Positions 8,564 through 16,580 of a stretch of DNA of 64,000 nt are shown piece after piece (the first letter of the stretch is position 1; every line of letters begins with the position of its first letter). Under the pieces are notes generated by a model, which saw only the letters and a list, made by a program, of their open reading frames with translations, did not search any database and was not told the origin of the DNA. Where the stretch lies: assembly GCF_003670115.1 (NCBI RefSeq), contig NZ_QQTY01000001.1:434001-498000 (forward strand), given 5' to 3'. The stretch comes from Natronorubrum halophilum. Lineage in GTDB: Archaea > Halobacteriota > Halobacteria > Halobacteriales > Natrialbaceae. Position numbers and translations under genes: made by a program.

Positions 8564-9735
8564 CACTGCACCTCCGCCTCGGCGTCGATCGAGCCGCCCA
8601 CCCTCGCGCCGGCCCGAATCGAGACTTCCGAGCCGACGATCGTGCCCGGTCTGTAAGTCACGCCGCCGCGGTCCGTAGCGCGGTCCGCGATGAGCGCCCC
8701 CAGCTTCTCGTTTCGATGGATCGTCTCGCCGACGTGGACATCCCCCGGTCCGCCGACGACCGTCGATCCGGGGCCGACGGCGACACCACGGCCGGCCACG
8801 CAGTCGATGACGGTCGCTGCCGTCCCGATTCGGGTATCCGAATCGATGACGCTGTGCTCGACCGTCGCGTTCGCCCCGACGGTCACGTTTTCGCCCAGAC
8901 AGACGTTCGGTCCGACGACCGCTCCCGGTCCGATCACGCAATCCGGAGCGACGACGACCGGATCCACGACGGTTGCAGCGTCGTGAATCCGGGCGGACGG
9001 TGCCCGCTCACACGCGACCGCCCCGGTCTCGAGTAACGTCTCGGCGACCGTGAGAAGATCCCAGGGGAACGTCGCATCGATCCACATACCGTCGGTCGTC
9101 ACCGCAGCGACCGTCGTCTCCGTTTCGATTAGCGCCGAAAGCCCGTCGACGAGGGAGTACTCGCCGGCCGTGGAGTCGATACCGGTCATGATCTCGATCG
9201 CGCGGGGATTGAGGGCGTAGACGCCGGCGTTGAGCCAGTAGCTCCGATCGTCGGTGGGGTTTTCGACGATTTCCGTCACGGAGCCGTCGGTGTCGGTAAT
9301 GACGCCGCCGTAGTCGGCGACTGCGGCATCGGCGATGACACCGAGCGTCGCGCCGCCGCTGGACTCGTGGCGGTCGATCGTATCGGCGATGATCGATCGA
9401 TCGACCAACTGATCGCCGTTGACGACCAGCACCGGCTCCTCGATCCTCGACGCCGCCGCGGCGAGCGCGTGGGCGCTTCCGAGTTGTTTCTCCTGCGTGA
9501 CGTACGCGATCGGCACGCCCCGGTAGGACGGCCCGAAGTGAGACTGGACGGTCGTTCGGCCGTAGCCGACGACGACGGTTAGCTCCGAAATCCCGGCGTC
9601 GATGAGGTGGTCGAAGACGTGCTCGAGGATCGGCTTCGTCCCCGCCGGAAGCATCGGTTTCGGCCGGTGTCGCGTCAGCGGCCGCAGTCGAACCCCCTCC
9701 CCGGCCGCCAGCACGATCGCGGATCGAATAGTCAT
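8563..9735 (-). CDS. GlmU-type sugar-1-phosphate nucleotidyltransferase with left-handed beta-helix domain
   Basis: The protein has 390 residues. The N-terminal nucleotidyltransferase domain begins with the signature LAAGEGVRLRPLTRHRPKPMLPAG and carries VNGDQLVD for metal binding. The C-terminal ~150 residues show hexapeptide repeats of a left-handed beta-helix (VVAPDCVIGPGAVVGPNVCLGENVTVGANATVEHSVI and so on). This is the archaeal arrangement of glucosamine-1-phosphate acetyltransferase plus UDP-GlcNAc pyrophosphorylase. The overlap with glmS supports a role in UDP-GlcNAc supply rather than dTDP-glucose synthesis, but substrate cannot be proven. An inverted repeat lies just before the start (9742-9760). 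Confidence 0.88.
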   Translation of the reverse strand: MTIRSAIVLAAGEGVRLRPLTRHRPKPMLPAGTKPILEHVFDHLIDAGISELTVVVGYGRTTVQSHFGPSYRGVPIAYVTQEKQLGSAHALAAAASRIEEPVLVVNGDQLVDRSIIADTIDRHESSGGATLGVIADAAVADYGGVITDTDGSVTEIVENPTDDRSYWLNAGVYALNPRAIEIMTGIDSTAGEYSLVDGLSALIETETTVAAVTTDGMWIDATFPWDLLTVAETLLETGAVACERAPSARIHDAATVVDPVVVAPDCVIGPGAVVGPNVCLGENVTVGANATVEHSVIDSDTRIGTAATVIDCVAGRGVAVGPGSTVVGGPGDVHVGETIHRNEKLGALIADRATDRGGVTYRPGTIVGSEVSIRAGARVGGSIDAEAEVQ

Positions 9736-9741
9736 TGGTCA

Positions 9742-9760
9742 CAGTGACTGTCTGTCACTG
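9742..9760 (-). promoter_or_regulatory. 7-bp inverted repeat at the start of the GlmU-like gene
   Basis: CAGTGAC and GTCACTG are separated by TGTCT and lie 7-25 nt upstream of the ATG at 9735. The nearest TATA-like element (CTTTTAGC, about 9761-9768) is immediately upstream, so the repeat would straddle the transcription start. This position suits a repressor operator. No binding protein is known from the sequence. Confidence 0.4.
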
Positions 9761-10027
9761 GCTAAAAGCTGCTGGATATCTCGTCTGTTTGCCGACCTGA
9801 CGTATAGGCCGTCTCGAGGCGGCGTATAGACGAGATAAGACTGTTTTACTGAAGGGGAGTGTCCAAACGCGATCTAGAGTCGCAGTAATAATCACTTCCA
9901 CCGGTGTTTCATGAACGGGCATCTATCGAGAGTAAAAGCTTGCTTCCCGGTCCCGTCATGCGATTTCACGCAGCAAAATTATCGTTACTGAGTTATTCAT
10001 TGTTCCAGAAAGCTTATTACGTGATGC

Positions 10028-10034
10028 TTTATAT
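10028..10034 (+). promoter_or_regulatory. TATA box of the S-layer glycoprotein gene
   Basis: TTTATAT sits in an AT-rich stretch. Initiation about 26 nt downstream (~10057) would leave an untranslated leader of roughly 90 nt before the ATG at 10146. This is unusual, because most genes here are leaderless, but long leaders are known for haloarchaeal S-layer genes. Confidence 0.6.
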
Positions 10035-10054
10035 GTTTGTATACCCCCTACCCG

Positions 10055-10094
10055 GTGCGAGTCGGTGTGGTTGACACGCTGGTCTCGCTCGCAC
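10055..10094 (+). promoter_or_regulatory. Stem-loop at the 5' end of the S-layer leader
   Basis: GTGCGAG (10055-10061) pairs with CTCGCAC (10088-10094). A small inner stem, GTGT/ACAC, closes a 5-nt loop (10065-10077). The structure would sit at or very near the predicted 5' end of the transcript, a position suited to protecting an abundant mRNA from decay. Confidence 0.4.
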
Positions 10095-10145
10095 TCCGGT
10101 CGAATCGCCCGCTAACTAACCGAAATACGAAATAACAGAAACTTA

Positions 10146-12497
10146 ATGACAACAAACGAAACTTCATATCGCGAAAAGGGACGCGCCGTGTTCCTGGCCG
10201 CGCTTATGGTAATGTCTGTCGTTGCCATGTCCGCAGCGTTTGTGGGCGGGGCGGCAGCGGCAACTAACGATGAATCCGACCTTCACTCAGGAGACACGTA
10301 CTGGGCAGGTCAAGACGTAGTGTTCACTGACGGCTCCGGAGACGATTCCACCTGGAACGTCTACGGTATCGATGGAGATAGCACGGACTTCCAGACTCAG
10401 ATTAACATCGACGCTGGCAACGGTAGCCTCGATACGTCCCAGCTGGACACCGAGGACTTCGACGAGTTCGCTATCCGCGACGATAACGGTGACTGGGTCA
10501 ACTTCGAGAACGGTGACGCAGCACCTGATGAAAACGCTAGCGCCGGCGACGTGAGCTTCACCGTCCTCCAGCAGGATCTGGAAGTCGAGTTCGAAGCCGA
10601 CACGGTCTCTGATCAGAGCTCCGAAGTCGGTGTTGACGTCACCGATGTCCGTGGTTCGCAGAACCTCATCGTTGAGGCCGACGGTCTCAACGGAGAGAAC
10701 CTCGAAGACATCTTCGCTGACGATGATGCCTCTAACAACGCAACGGACGATGAGGACACAGCACTCATCGAGGACGTCGAGAACGATCAGACTCTGACCG
10801 CGAACTTCACCGGCGTCGACACCGGTAACTTCACGTTCACGTTCACGAGCGAAGACACCGGTGTCTCCGCGTCTGACGACGTCGAAATCGTCGACGGTGG
10901 AGACGTCGACGCGCAGTTCGAAGACAGCTCTGTCAGCGAACACCTCGGTGACATCGCAGAGATCACGATCGACCTCGACAACACCGATAGTGCCGAGATC
11001 ACGATCGGTGGCGAAAGCGACGGCTGGATGGCCAACGCAACCGTTACTGACGAGGACGACTCTGGCAACGCAACTATCCTCTTCAACACGGCTCTTGCAG
11101 GCGACGAAAGCGCCAATGACGACGAAGTGCTGTACGCTGCAGATGATGATGATGGCTCCAGTGTCTCGGTCAACGAGCGCGAGAACGTCAGCTCCGGTGT
11201 TCTTGCAACGGGCTCCTACGACATGAAACTCGAGACCCAGGGTATGCAGACCGCACGCGGTACGCTGAACCTGCAGGAAGGTTCAGTCGACAGTGCAACG
11301 ACCTGGAGAGCCAACGGTAACGCTGAGTTCTCGGACGCTGAGGAACTCCGTGACTACCTCGACGACAACAGCGACGTCGCTGAAGGCGACCTCGCCGTTG
11401 TTGGCGTCGAAGCAAGCGGTATCTACGGCTACGACTGGGATAACCAGGGTATCAACCTGTCCATCGAGCAGTCGGAACCCGGAATGAACCAGGAACCTGT
11501 TTCGCTTGATTCCGATGACTACGACCTGGTAGAAGACAGTAACAGCAACGTCGTCTACTACGTCATCGAAACAGCGGGTCTTCTCGACAACGACAACGTC
11601 GAAGACGGTGAGGAGTTCAACTTCTCGCTCGATGTTGACGCAGAAGAGAACGATTACCTGAGCGAAGACGCAGAAGTCTCGAGCACGTTCACCGTGAACG
11701 AGCGCTCGATCGAGTTCGCACAGGAAGAGTACGTCGTTGAAAACACTGACGATGTGGAGATCTCCGGCACGTCCAACCTCGCATCCGGTTCCGAGATTGA
11801 CGTGACCGCTGAGACTGGCGGCGACAACGCGTTCTTCACCCAGGCCACCGCCGAAACCGACGAGAACGGTGACTGGACCGCTACGTTCGACTTCTCCGAG
11901 CGCGAACTCGGTACCGAATTCGAACTTACGGCCGAAGATGCCGAGAGCGATGCCACTGCTGAAGCAACTGGTCTCTTCGACGAGACCGACGAAGAGCCTG
12001 AGGAAGGCCTCTCCGTGAGTGTCGACGCACCAGACAGTATCGCTCAGGACGAAGAAGGCGACTTCGACGTCACTGTGACGAACGATAACGACGAAGAGGT
12101 CAACGAGACCGTCGAACTCGAGATTGGTAACGACACGCAAAGCGAGGAAGTTACCATCGAGGCCGGCGAGGACGCTTCGGTCACCTTCACCGTCTCCGGT
12201 GAGGACCTCGGCGTGGGCGACCACGACTGGACCGTCACTGCTGGTAACGCATCCGACGAGGGTACGTTGACCGTCTCTGACGACTCCAGCGGTGAAGACG
12301 ACGACGACAACGGCTCCGACGACGACAACGGCTCCGACGACGACAACGGTTCCGACGACGACGGTAGCTCCGACGATGACGGGAGCTCCGACGACGACGG
12401 CTCCGACGACGATGACGGAACGCCCGGCTTCGGTGTCGCTGTCGCCCTCGTCGCTCTGCTCGCAGCCGCGATGCTCGCACTGCGACGCCAGAACTAA
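10146..12497 (+). CDS. S-layer glycoprotein with PGF-CTERM anchor
   Basis: This is the surface-lattice protein, 783 residues and strongly acidic. It has a haloarchaeal S-layer signal peptide with SYREKGRAVFLAALMVMSVVAM and a likely cut after GGAAAA (about residue 34). A long beta-rich ectodomain follows, then a spacer of repeated Asp/Asn/Gly/Ser units (DDDNGS three times, then DDGSS repeats). The tail is TPGFGVAVALVALLAAAMLALRRQN, the PGF motif plus helix plus basic end that archaeosortase A recognises for lipid anchoring. I count about 16 N-X-S/T sequons, including three in the spacer, so it is a plausible acceptor for the glycosylation enzymes just upstream. Its promoter and structured leader are unlike its neighbours. 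Confidence 0.93.
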   Translation: MTTNETSYREKGRAVFLAALMVMSVVAMSAAFVGGAAAATNDESDLHSGDTYWAGQDVVFTDGSGDDSTWNVYGIDGDSTDFQTQINIDAGNGSLDTSQLDTEDFDEFAIRDDNGDWVNFENGDAAPDENASAGDVSFTVLQQDLEVEFEADTVSDQSSEVGVDVTDVRGSQNLIVEADGLNGENLEDIFADDDASNNATDDEDTALIEDVENDQTLTANFTGVDTGNFTFTFTSEDTGVSASDDVEIVDGGDVDAQFEDSSVSEHLGDIAEITIDLDNTDSAEITIGGESDGWMANATVTDEDDSGNATILFNTALAGDESANDDEVLYAADDDDGSSVSVNERENVSSGVLATGSYDMKLETQGMQTARGTLNLQEGSVDSATTWRANGNAEFSDAEELRDYLDDNSDVAEGDLAVVGVEASGIYGYDWDNQGINLSIEQSEPGMNQEPVSLDSDDYDLVEDSNSNVVYYVIETAGLLDNDNVEDGEEFNFSLDVDAEENDYLSEDAEVSSTFTVNERSIEFAQEEYVVENTDDVEISGTSNLASGSEIDVTAETGGDNAFFTQATAETDENGDWTATFDFSERELGTEFELTAEDAESDATAEATGLFDETDEEPEEGLSVSVDAPDSIAQDEEGDFDVTVTNDNDEEVNETVELEIGNDTQSEEVTIEAGEDASVTFTVSGEDLGVGDHDWTVTAGNASDEGTLTVSDDSSGEDDDDNGSDDDNGSDDDNGSDDDGSSDDDGSSDDDGSDDDDGTPGFGVAVALVALLAAAMLALRRQN

Positions 12498-12510
12498 ACG
12501 TAACTAACTA

Positions 12511-12540
12511 CCGGACTTCGTCCGGCCCTTGACGCACTTT
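12511..12540 (+). terminator. Hairpin and pyrimidine-rich terminator after the S-layer gene
   Basis: CCGGAC-TTC-GTCCGG (12511-12525) forms a perfect 6-bp hairpin 13 nt after the stop codon. It is followed by CCCTTGACGCACTTTCACTTTCTTTC, which is rich in short T-runs like those that end archaeal transcripts. Confidence 0.55.
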
Positions 12541-12730
12541 CACTTTCTTTCGCACGCTACACCCGATAGCGACAGCCCTCGAGATCGGCCGTAAAGAGTC
12601 GTCGCTATTCCCCTCGAAGCAAAGACGGTCGCGTGTTAAACAGCGTAGACAGCTACGGCTCCATTGGTTTCAGACCCAGTTCGAAACGGTCGCACTCGCG
12701 TACGAATTATCCCGCCAGAACTGTTCAATA

Positions 12731-12739
12731 ACTATAAGT
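12731..12739 (+). promoter_or_regulatory. TATA box before the structured leader
   Basis: CTATAAGTA is centred at about 12735 and predicts initiation near 12762, just before the first of four consecutive hairpins. Confidence 0.45.
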
Positions 12740-12761
12740 AAATCCCGTCAGAAGTATCGCC

Positions 12762-12851
12762 CGGAAGTCACCTCGCGGGGGCATGCGCTGAAATGCCCCG
12801 GGTGCTAGGACACCCGAGACTGGCTTCCAAGCCACAACGGCTTTGTAAGCC
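12762..12851 (+). ncRNA. Candidate structured leader or small RNA with four consecutive hairpins
   Basis: Four perfect stems follow each other within 75 bases. GGGGCAT/ATGCCCC is at 12778-12784 and 12793-12799. CGGGTG/CACCCG is at 12799-12804 and 12811-12816. TGGCTT/AAGCCA is at 12821-12826 and 12829-12834. GGCTT/AAGCC is at 12839-12843 and 12847-12851. The first two share base 12799 and so stack or compete at their junction. The fourth ends at the base before the ATG of the next gene. The 5' end is inferred from the TATA box. It could be a cis-regulatory leader, an independent small RNA, or the scar of an IS605-type element's structured end. Confidence 0.45.
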
Positions 12852-13199
12852 ATGTTCGACTTACTCCCACCGAGACATAAACGTCTCGCAAGCCAACAGT
12901 ATCGCTCTCGAATAGCACCGCCGCCGTCCGCCCCTCGAGCCGGTTCGATATCGGCGGATCGAACGGCCCGTGTCGCGGGCTCCGGCAACGACTCCGGCGG
13001 GTCGACCGACTTGGAGACGGCCGAATCGGACTCGAGGACGGACGCCGACTCCTCGAGCGCGGCGGACGCCGCAACGACGTGGTCGCCGCCCCGCTGCCCG
13101 CGCTGTGACGCGCCGGTCAGGACCGTGACGGCTCTGGGGCCGACCGATCACTACGCCCACCCCTGTGGCTGCCGAGTGTACGCCGGGTTCCTCGAGTAG
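12852..13199 (+). CDS. Small zinc-ribbon protein of unknown function
   Basis: The protein has 115 residues. The N-terminal ~75 are Ser/Asp/Ala-rich and probably disordered. The C-terminal ~40 hold PRCPRCDAPVRTVTALGPTDHYAHPCGCRVYAG, a compact C-X2-C...C-X-C zinc-ribbon of a type common in small haloarchaeal proteins. The ATG directly follows the last hairpin of the leader, so translation would depend on how that leader folds. A start further in is possible, because only the C-terminus looks conserved. Confidence 0.6.
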   Translation: MFDLLPPRHKRLASQQYRSRIAPPPSAPRAGSISADRTARVAGSGNDSGGSTDLETAESDSRTDADSSSAADAATTWSPPRCPRCDAPVRTVTALGPTDHYAHPCGCRVYAGFLE

Positions 13200-13353
13200 G
13201 GGAGAGCGGCGTAGCCGTAAAATCCGGGAGAACAGTCCTCGGTAATCGGAAAACGCGTCGAACGAGAATCTGAATTCCGCCGACGAGTTCGTCGATCGGA
13301 TCGGTGCCGCGAAGCGATCCTCGAGTGTGATCGGAAAGAAGTATCCGCCGGTC

Positions 13354-14730
13354 TCAGTCGTCCGCGGCGATCGCTTCGCCCTCGCTCGTCGACTCCGCGC
13401 GCTCGAGATCCTCGAGATACTCGTCGGCGTCCAGCGCGGCCTTCGAGCCCATTCCGGCGGCCGTCACGGCCTGCTGGTAGTGGAAGTCGACGACGTCGCC
13501 GGCGCCGAAGATGCCGGGGACGTCGGTCTCCGTCTGTCCGCCGCCGTCGCCGCCCTTGGTTCGCAGGTAGCCCTCGTCGTCCATCTGGACGCCGGTGCCC
13601 TCGAGGTAGTCCGTGTTGGGGGTGTGGCCGATGGCGAAGAAGACCGCGCCGACGTCGAACTCGAACTCCTCGGTTTCGGGATCGTCGAGGCGGTCCGTGG
13701 GGTGGCCCAGTTCGTTTTCGACGAGGGTGACGTGATCGACGCCCGCCTCCTGCGAGCCGTGGATCTCGGTCACTTCGGTGTTTTTCATGATCTCGATCTC
13801 GCCCGCCTCGACCTTTTCGTGGACGCGGTCGATCCAGTAGTCCTCGGCGCGGAACTCCTCGCGCCGGTGGGCGATGTAGACGGTGTCGGCGAACTTGGTG
13901 AGGAAGGTGGCTTCCTCCATGGCGGCGTCGCCGCCGCCGACGACGAGCATGTCCTCGTCGCGGAAGAACGCGCCGTCACAGGTCGCACACGTCGAGAGGC
14001 CGTAGCCCATGAGTTCGTCCTCGCCGGGGATACCCAGGGTGCGGGCGCTCGCACCGGAGGCCGCGATTACGGCGTCCGCGGTGTAGACGTCGCCGTTCGT
14101 CAGTTCGACGCGGAACGGCTGCGTCTCGGCGTCGCCGGAACGCGACGCGTTCTGGTTCGCACTCGAACGCTGTTCGACGCGCTCGAGGGATTCGATGATG
14201 CCGTTTTTCAGCTCCGCGCCGAACTGCGTCGCCTGCTCTTTCATGTTGTTGACCAACTCCGGGCCGCTGATTCCCTCGGGGAAGCCCGGATAGTTCGCGA
14301 CGTCCGTGGTCAGCGTGAGCTGGCCGCCGGGTTCGTCGCCCTCGATGACCAGCGGCTCGTTGTTCGATCGACCGGCGTAGATCGCCGCCGTCAGCCCGGC
14401 GATTCCGGTGCCGGCGATGATGAGTTTTCGGTGCTCGAGCACCTCGCCCGCTTCGGTGTCGTCTTCGATCCCGAGTTTCGCGTCCAGTTTGCCCGTCTCG
14501 TCTAACGCGGCGGTGTCGTCCCAGCCGCCGATCAGTTCGTCGTCGATGAACACTTCGGGGGCGGTTTTGCGCCCCTCCGCGCGCTCTACCATCTCCTCGA
14601 ACAGGTCGTCGTCGCCGGTGACGTTGTACGTCTCGTACTCGATGCCTTTCGCATCGAAGAGGTCCTTGGCTTTGTCGCAGTACGGACAGTCCTCCTTGGT
14701 ATAGATCTCGACTCGAGGCTGCTCGCTCAT
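13354..14730 (-). CDS. Glutaredoxin-thioredoxin reductase fusion (NAD(P)/FAD-dependent oxidoreductase)
   Basis: The protein has 458 residues in two parts. Residues 1-85 are a glutaredoxin-like domain with active site C15-P-Y-C18. Residues ~100-440 are a thioredoxin-reductase-type flavoprotein with FAD site GTGIAGLTAA (107-116), redox pair C248-A-T-C251, a second dinucleotide fold VVGGGDAAMEEA, and GIFGAGDVVD for FAD. The natural fusion suggests direct electron transfer from the flavoprotein to its own glutaredoxin module. A Ser/Asn-rich insert (about residues 187-204) is unlike the usual enzyme. The true reductant and partner are not deducible. In halophiles such enzymes may serve a gamma-glutamylcysteine or thioredoxin system. 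Confidence 0.9.
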   Translation of the reverse strand: MSEQPRVEIYTKEDCPYCDKAKDLFDAKGIEYETYNVTGDDDLFEEMVERAEGRKTAPEVFIDDELIGGWDDTAALDETGKLDAKLGIEDDTEAGEVLEHRKLIIAGTGIAGLTAAIYAGRSNNEPLVIEGDEPGGQLTLTTDVANYPGFPEGISGPELVNNMKEQATQFGAELKNGIIESLERVEQRSSANQNASRSGDAETQPFRVELTNGDVYTADAVIAASGASARTLGIPGEDELMGYGLSTCATCDGAFFRDEDMLVVGGGDAAMEEATFLTKFADTVYIAHRREEFRAEDYWIDRVHEKVEAGEIEIMKNTEVTEIHGSQEAGVDHVTLVENELGHPTDRLDDPETEEFEFDVGAVFFAIGHTPNTDYLEGTGVQMDDEGYLRTKGGDGGGQTETDVPGIFGAGDVVDFHYQQAVTAAGMGSKAALDADEYLEDLERAESTSEGEAIAADD

Positions 14731-14802
14731 AGTACACGATTGGGATAGAGCGCCTAAACCGCTTGCGTTCTCAGCAAGTCGAGAAGGGGTACTGTGACGT
14801 CC

Positions 14803-16098
14803 TTAGTCGTCGGTAGATCGCTCTGAGTCGACGAACTCGACGATGACGGAGACCTCTCGATCGGTTCGCTCCTCGAGTCCGCGCTCGAGATCGGCCGCCA
14901 AATTCGGATACGGTACGTCCGCGGGTCGCTGGACGACGACGGTGACTTCCGACGGTCCGTCGGTCCCGGCACTGACGAACTCGGTTCGCACCTCGACTAT
15001 CTCGAGGTCGTCGTACCCCTCGTCATCGAGTACGGTACGGACCTCGCTGTTAACATCGTTCTCGTAGAGGGCGTACTGGCCGAGAACGAGTCCGCCGACG
15101 GAGAGGACGATCAGACCCAACACGAGCGCGACGGCTAGCATGTCGAGGCGGTCGTCGGAGATGTTCTCCCGAATCGAGCCGCGAGTCCAGCCGTCGGGCC
15201 GATAGTCGAGATACCAGAAGACGGCGAGCCCGGAGAAGAGGATCGACGTGGCGTTGACCGTCACCAGGACGAACGCACCGAGAGCAACGGAGAAGTTTCC
15301 CCAGGCCAGTCCGGTGCCGACCGCCGCGGCCGCCGGGATGAGCGCGACGGCGATCATCACGCCGACGAGCGAGACGGGAATCGCCGTGGCGAGACCGAAC
15401 GCGCCCGCGGCACCGGCGCAGATACCGACGATCAGCGCGAGTAAGCCCGGCGAGATGCGGTTTTGTACCTGCACGATGGCCGTGATGTCGATCGTCGAGG
15501 GGACGATCCCGCCGGAGCGAACGAGCCAGGCGAAGACGAACGCGCTGGCGATGGCGACGACGAGGCCGATCGCGAGAGACGTCAGTCCGTCGGCGAGCAT
15601 CTCGCGATCGTTGAGCACGAGGCCGACCGTTCCGGTCAACGCCGCGCTAACCTGCGGGGCGATTACCATCGAGCCGACGACGATCGCCGGCGAGTCGAGC
15701 AGCAGTCCCGCCGTCGCGACGATGGCACTCAGCACGGTCATCGCGTAGTAGGTGGGTCGACCGGGAGTCATGTTCAGCGCCCGAGAGCGGATTTCATCCC
15801 GGGCGATACTGTCGTCCTCTTCCTGGCCATTGACGTACCGCTCCTCGAGTTCGTCGATCCCCGGCGTCCGCGCCGTCTCGATCGAGGAGACGACGACGTA
15901 GTCGTCGTCGATCCCGACCTCGCGGAGCGACGTGAGCACGTGTTCGACCGCCTGCGGTGGCACCGGAAAGCTAACGAGTTCCCCGTCGGAACCGTCGCTG
16001 TTCTCGACGGTCCGAACGTAATCGAGGTCTTCGTCCTCGAGAATCGCCAGCGCGTCGTCGCGTTTGGTGTCCGACACGAACACTTCGATCAGTCGCAC
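14803..16098 (-). CDS. DUF389 / TIGR00341 family membrane protein
   Basis: The protein has 431 residues. A soluble N-terminal domain (about 1-105) starts MRLIEVFVSDTKRDDAL. Eight or so membrane helices follow, with the family-typical segments SPAIVVGSMVIAPQVSAALT and ATAIPVSLVGVMIAVALIPAAAAVGTGLAWG. The C-terminal soluble region (about 345-431) looks like an ACT-sized fold. The function of the family is unknown. It is a single gene with its own upstream region. The acidic tail SERSTDD is typical of halophiles. Confidence 0.88.
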   Translation of the reverse strand: MRLIEVFVSDTKRDDALAILEDEDLDYVRTVENSDGSDGELVSFPVPPQAVEHVLTSLREVGIDDDYVVVSSIETARTPGIDELEERYVNGQEEDDSIARDEIRSRALNMTPGRPTYYAMTVLSAIVATAGLLLDSPAIVVGSMVIAPQVSAALTGTVGLVLNDREMLADGLTSLAIGLVVAIASAFVFAWLVRSGGIVPSTIDITAIVQVQNRISPGLLALIVGICAGAAGAFGLATAIPVSLVGVMIAVALIPAAAAVGTGLAWGNFSVALGAFVLVTVNATSILFSGLAVFWYLDYRPDGWTRGSIRENISDDRLDMLAVALVLGLIVLSVGGLVLGQYALYENDVNSEVRTVLDDEGYDDLEIVEVRTEFVSAGTDGPSEVTVVVQRPADVPYPNLAADLERGLEERTDREVSVIVEFVDSERSTDD

Positions 16099-16295
16099 AC
16101 TCGAGAACGAGGCGGCCGATTGAAACCTATGGCATCGTTATCGTGCCGAACCGTGTCCTAAATACCGTTGTTGAGCGCGCAACGGTTACTCGACACACAT
16201 ATCCGAGGACCCGGGAACGGCCCGTACTCGTCGACGCTCGACCGAACCTGCTTCCCACACGACGCACTTACGGTGTCGAGGACCGAGCATCGACT

Positions 16296-16580
16296 ATGGC
16301 TGCGGATCTCGAGGAGAAGACGGATCGCTACGGGGAGTTGCTCGCGGAGGCGCTCGAGGCGGCGTCGGTCGCGCCGCCGGAGGGAACCCCGATGGCCGAA
16401 GCCGCCGACGAGTGTTACGAGATGGCGTCATCGTACCTCAAGGACGGCTCTCACTTCCGCGACGAGGGCGACCTCGTCAACGCACTGGCGTCGTTTTCCT
16501 ACGGGCACGCGTGGCTCGACGCGGGTGCGCGCGTCGGATTGTTCGACGTCCCGACGGAAGGTCACCTGTTTACCGTTTGA
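16296..16580 (+). CDS. DUF357 domain protein
   Basis: This is a short all-helical protein of 94 residues: MAADLEEKTDRYGELLAEALEAA... followed by AADECYEMASSYLKDGSHFRDEGDLVNALASFSYGHAWLDAGARVGLF. It matches the archaeal DUF357 family in length and in the YEMA..Y..D...F...GD...A.A...YG..WLDAG pattern. The start was set at ATG 16296, because the longer frame upstream lacks conserved character. The role is unknown. Confidence 0.85.
   Translation: MAADLEEKTDRYGELLAEALEAASVAPPEGTPMAEAADECYEMASSYLKDGSHFRDEGDLVNALASFSYGHAWLDAGARVGLFDVPTEGHLFTV

Larger units (their letters stand above)
9736..10145. other. Divergent intergenic region upstream of the S-layer gene
   Basis: Besides the inverted repeat at 9742-9760, this 410-base stretch becomes AT-rich from ~9930 and holds the S-layer promoter and its structured leader. 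A direct repeat of GTATAG occurs near 9800 and 9825. I see no open frame with convincing coding character. Confidence 0.6.
12498..12851. other. Gene-free region between the S-layer and zinc-ribbon genes
   Basis: This contains the S-layer terminator hairpin (12511-12525), about 190 bases with no recognisable element, a TATA element at 12731-12739 and the multi-hairpin leader at 12762-12851. A minus-strand open frame at 12725-12988 simply reads across the hairpins and is not supported as a gene. Confidence 0.55.

Noticed and set aside
8564-8941. N-terminal extension of GlmS reading upstream to 8941
   Set aside because: The catalytic Cys must follow the initiator Met; MCGIIG at 8563 is the real start, and the extension is the wrong frame of the neighbouring gene.
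12317-12420. Tandem DNA repeat GACGACGACAACGGCTCC
   Set aside because: It is the coding repeat of the Asp/Asn/Gly/Ser spacer in the S-layer protein, not a separate satellite.
12725-12988. Minus-strand frame of 87 codons across the hairpin cluster
   Set aside because: It simply reads through symmetrical hairpins, overlaps the plus-strand zinc-ribbon gene and lacks a promoter.
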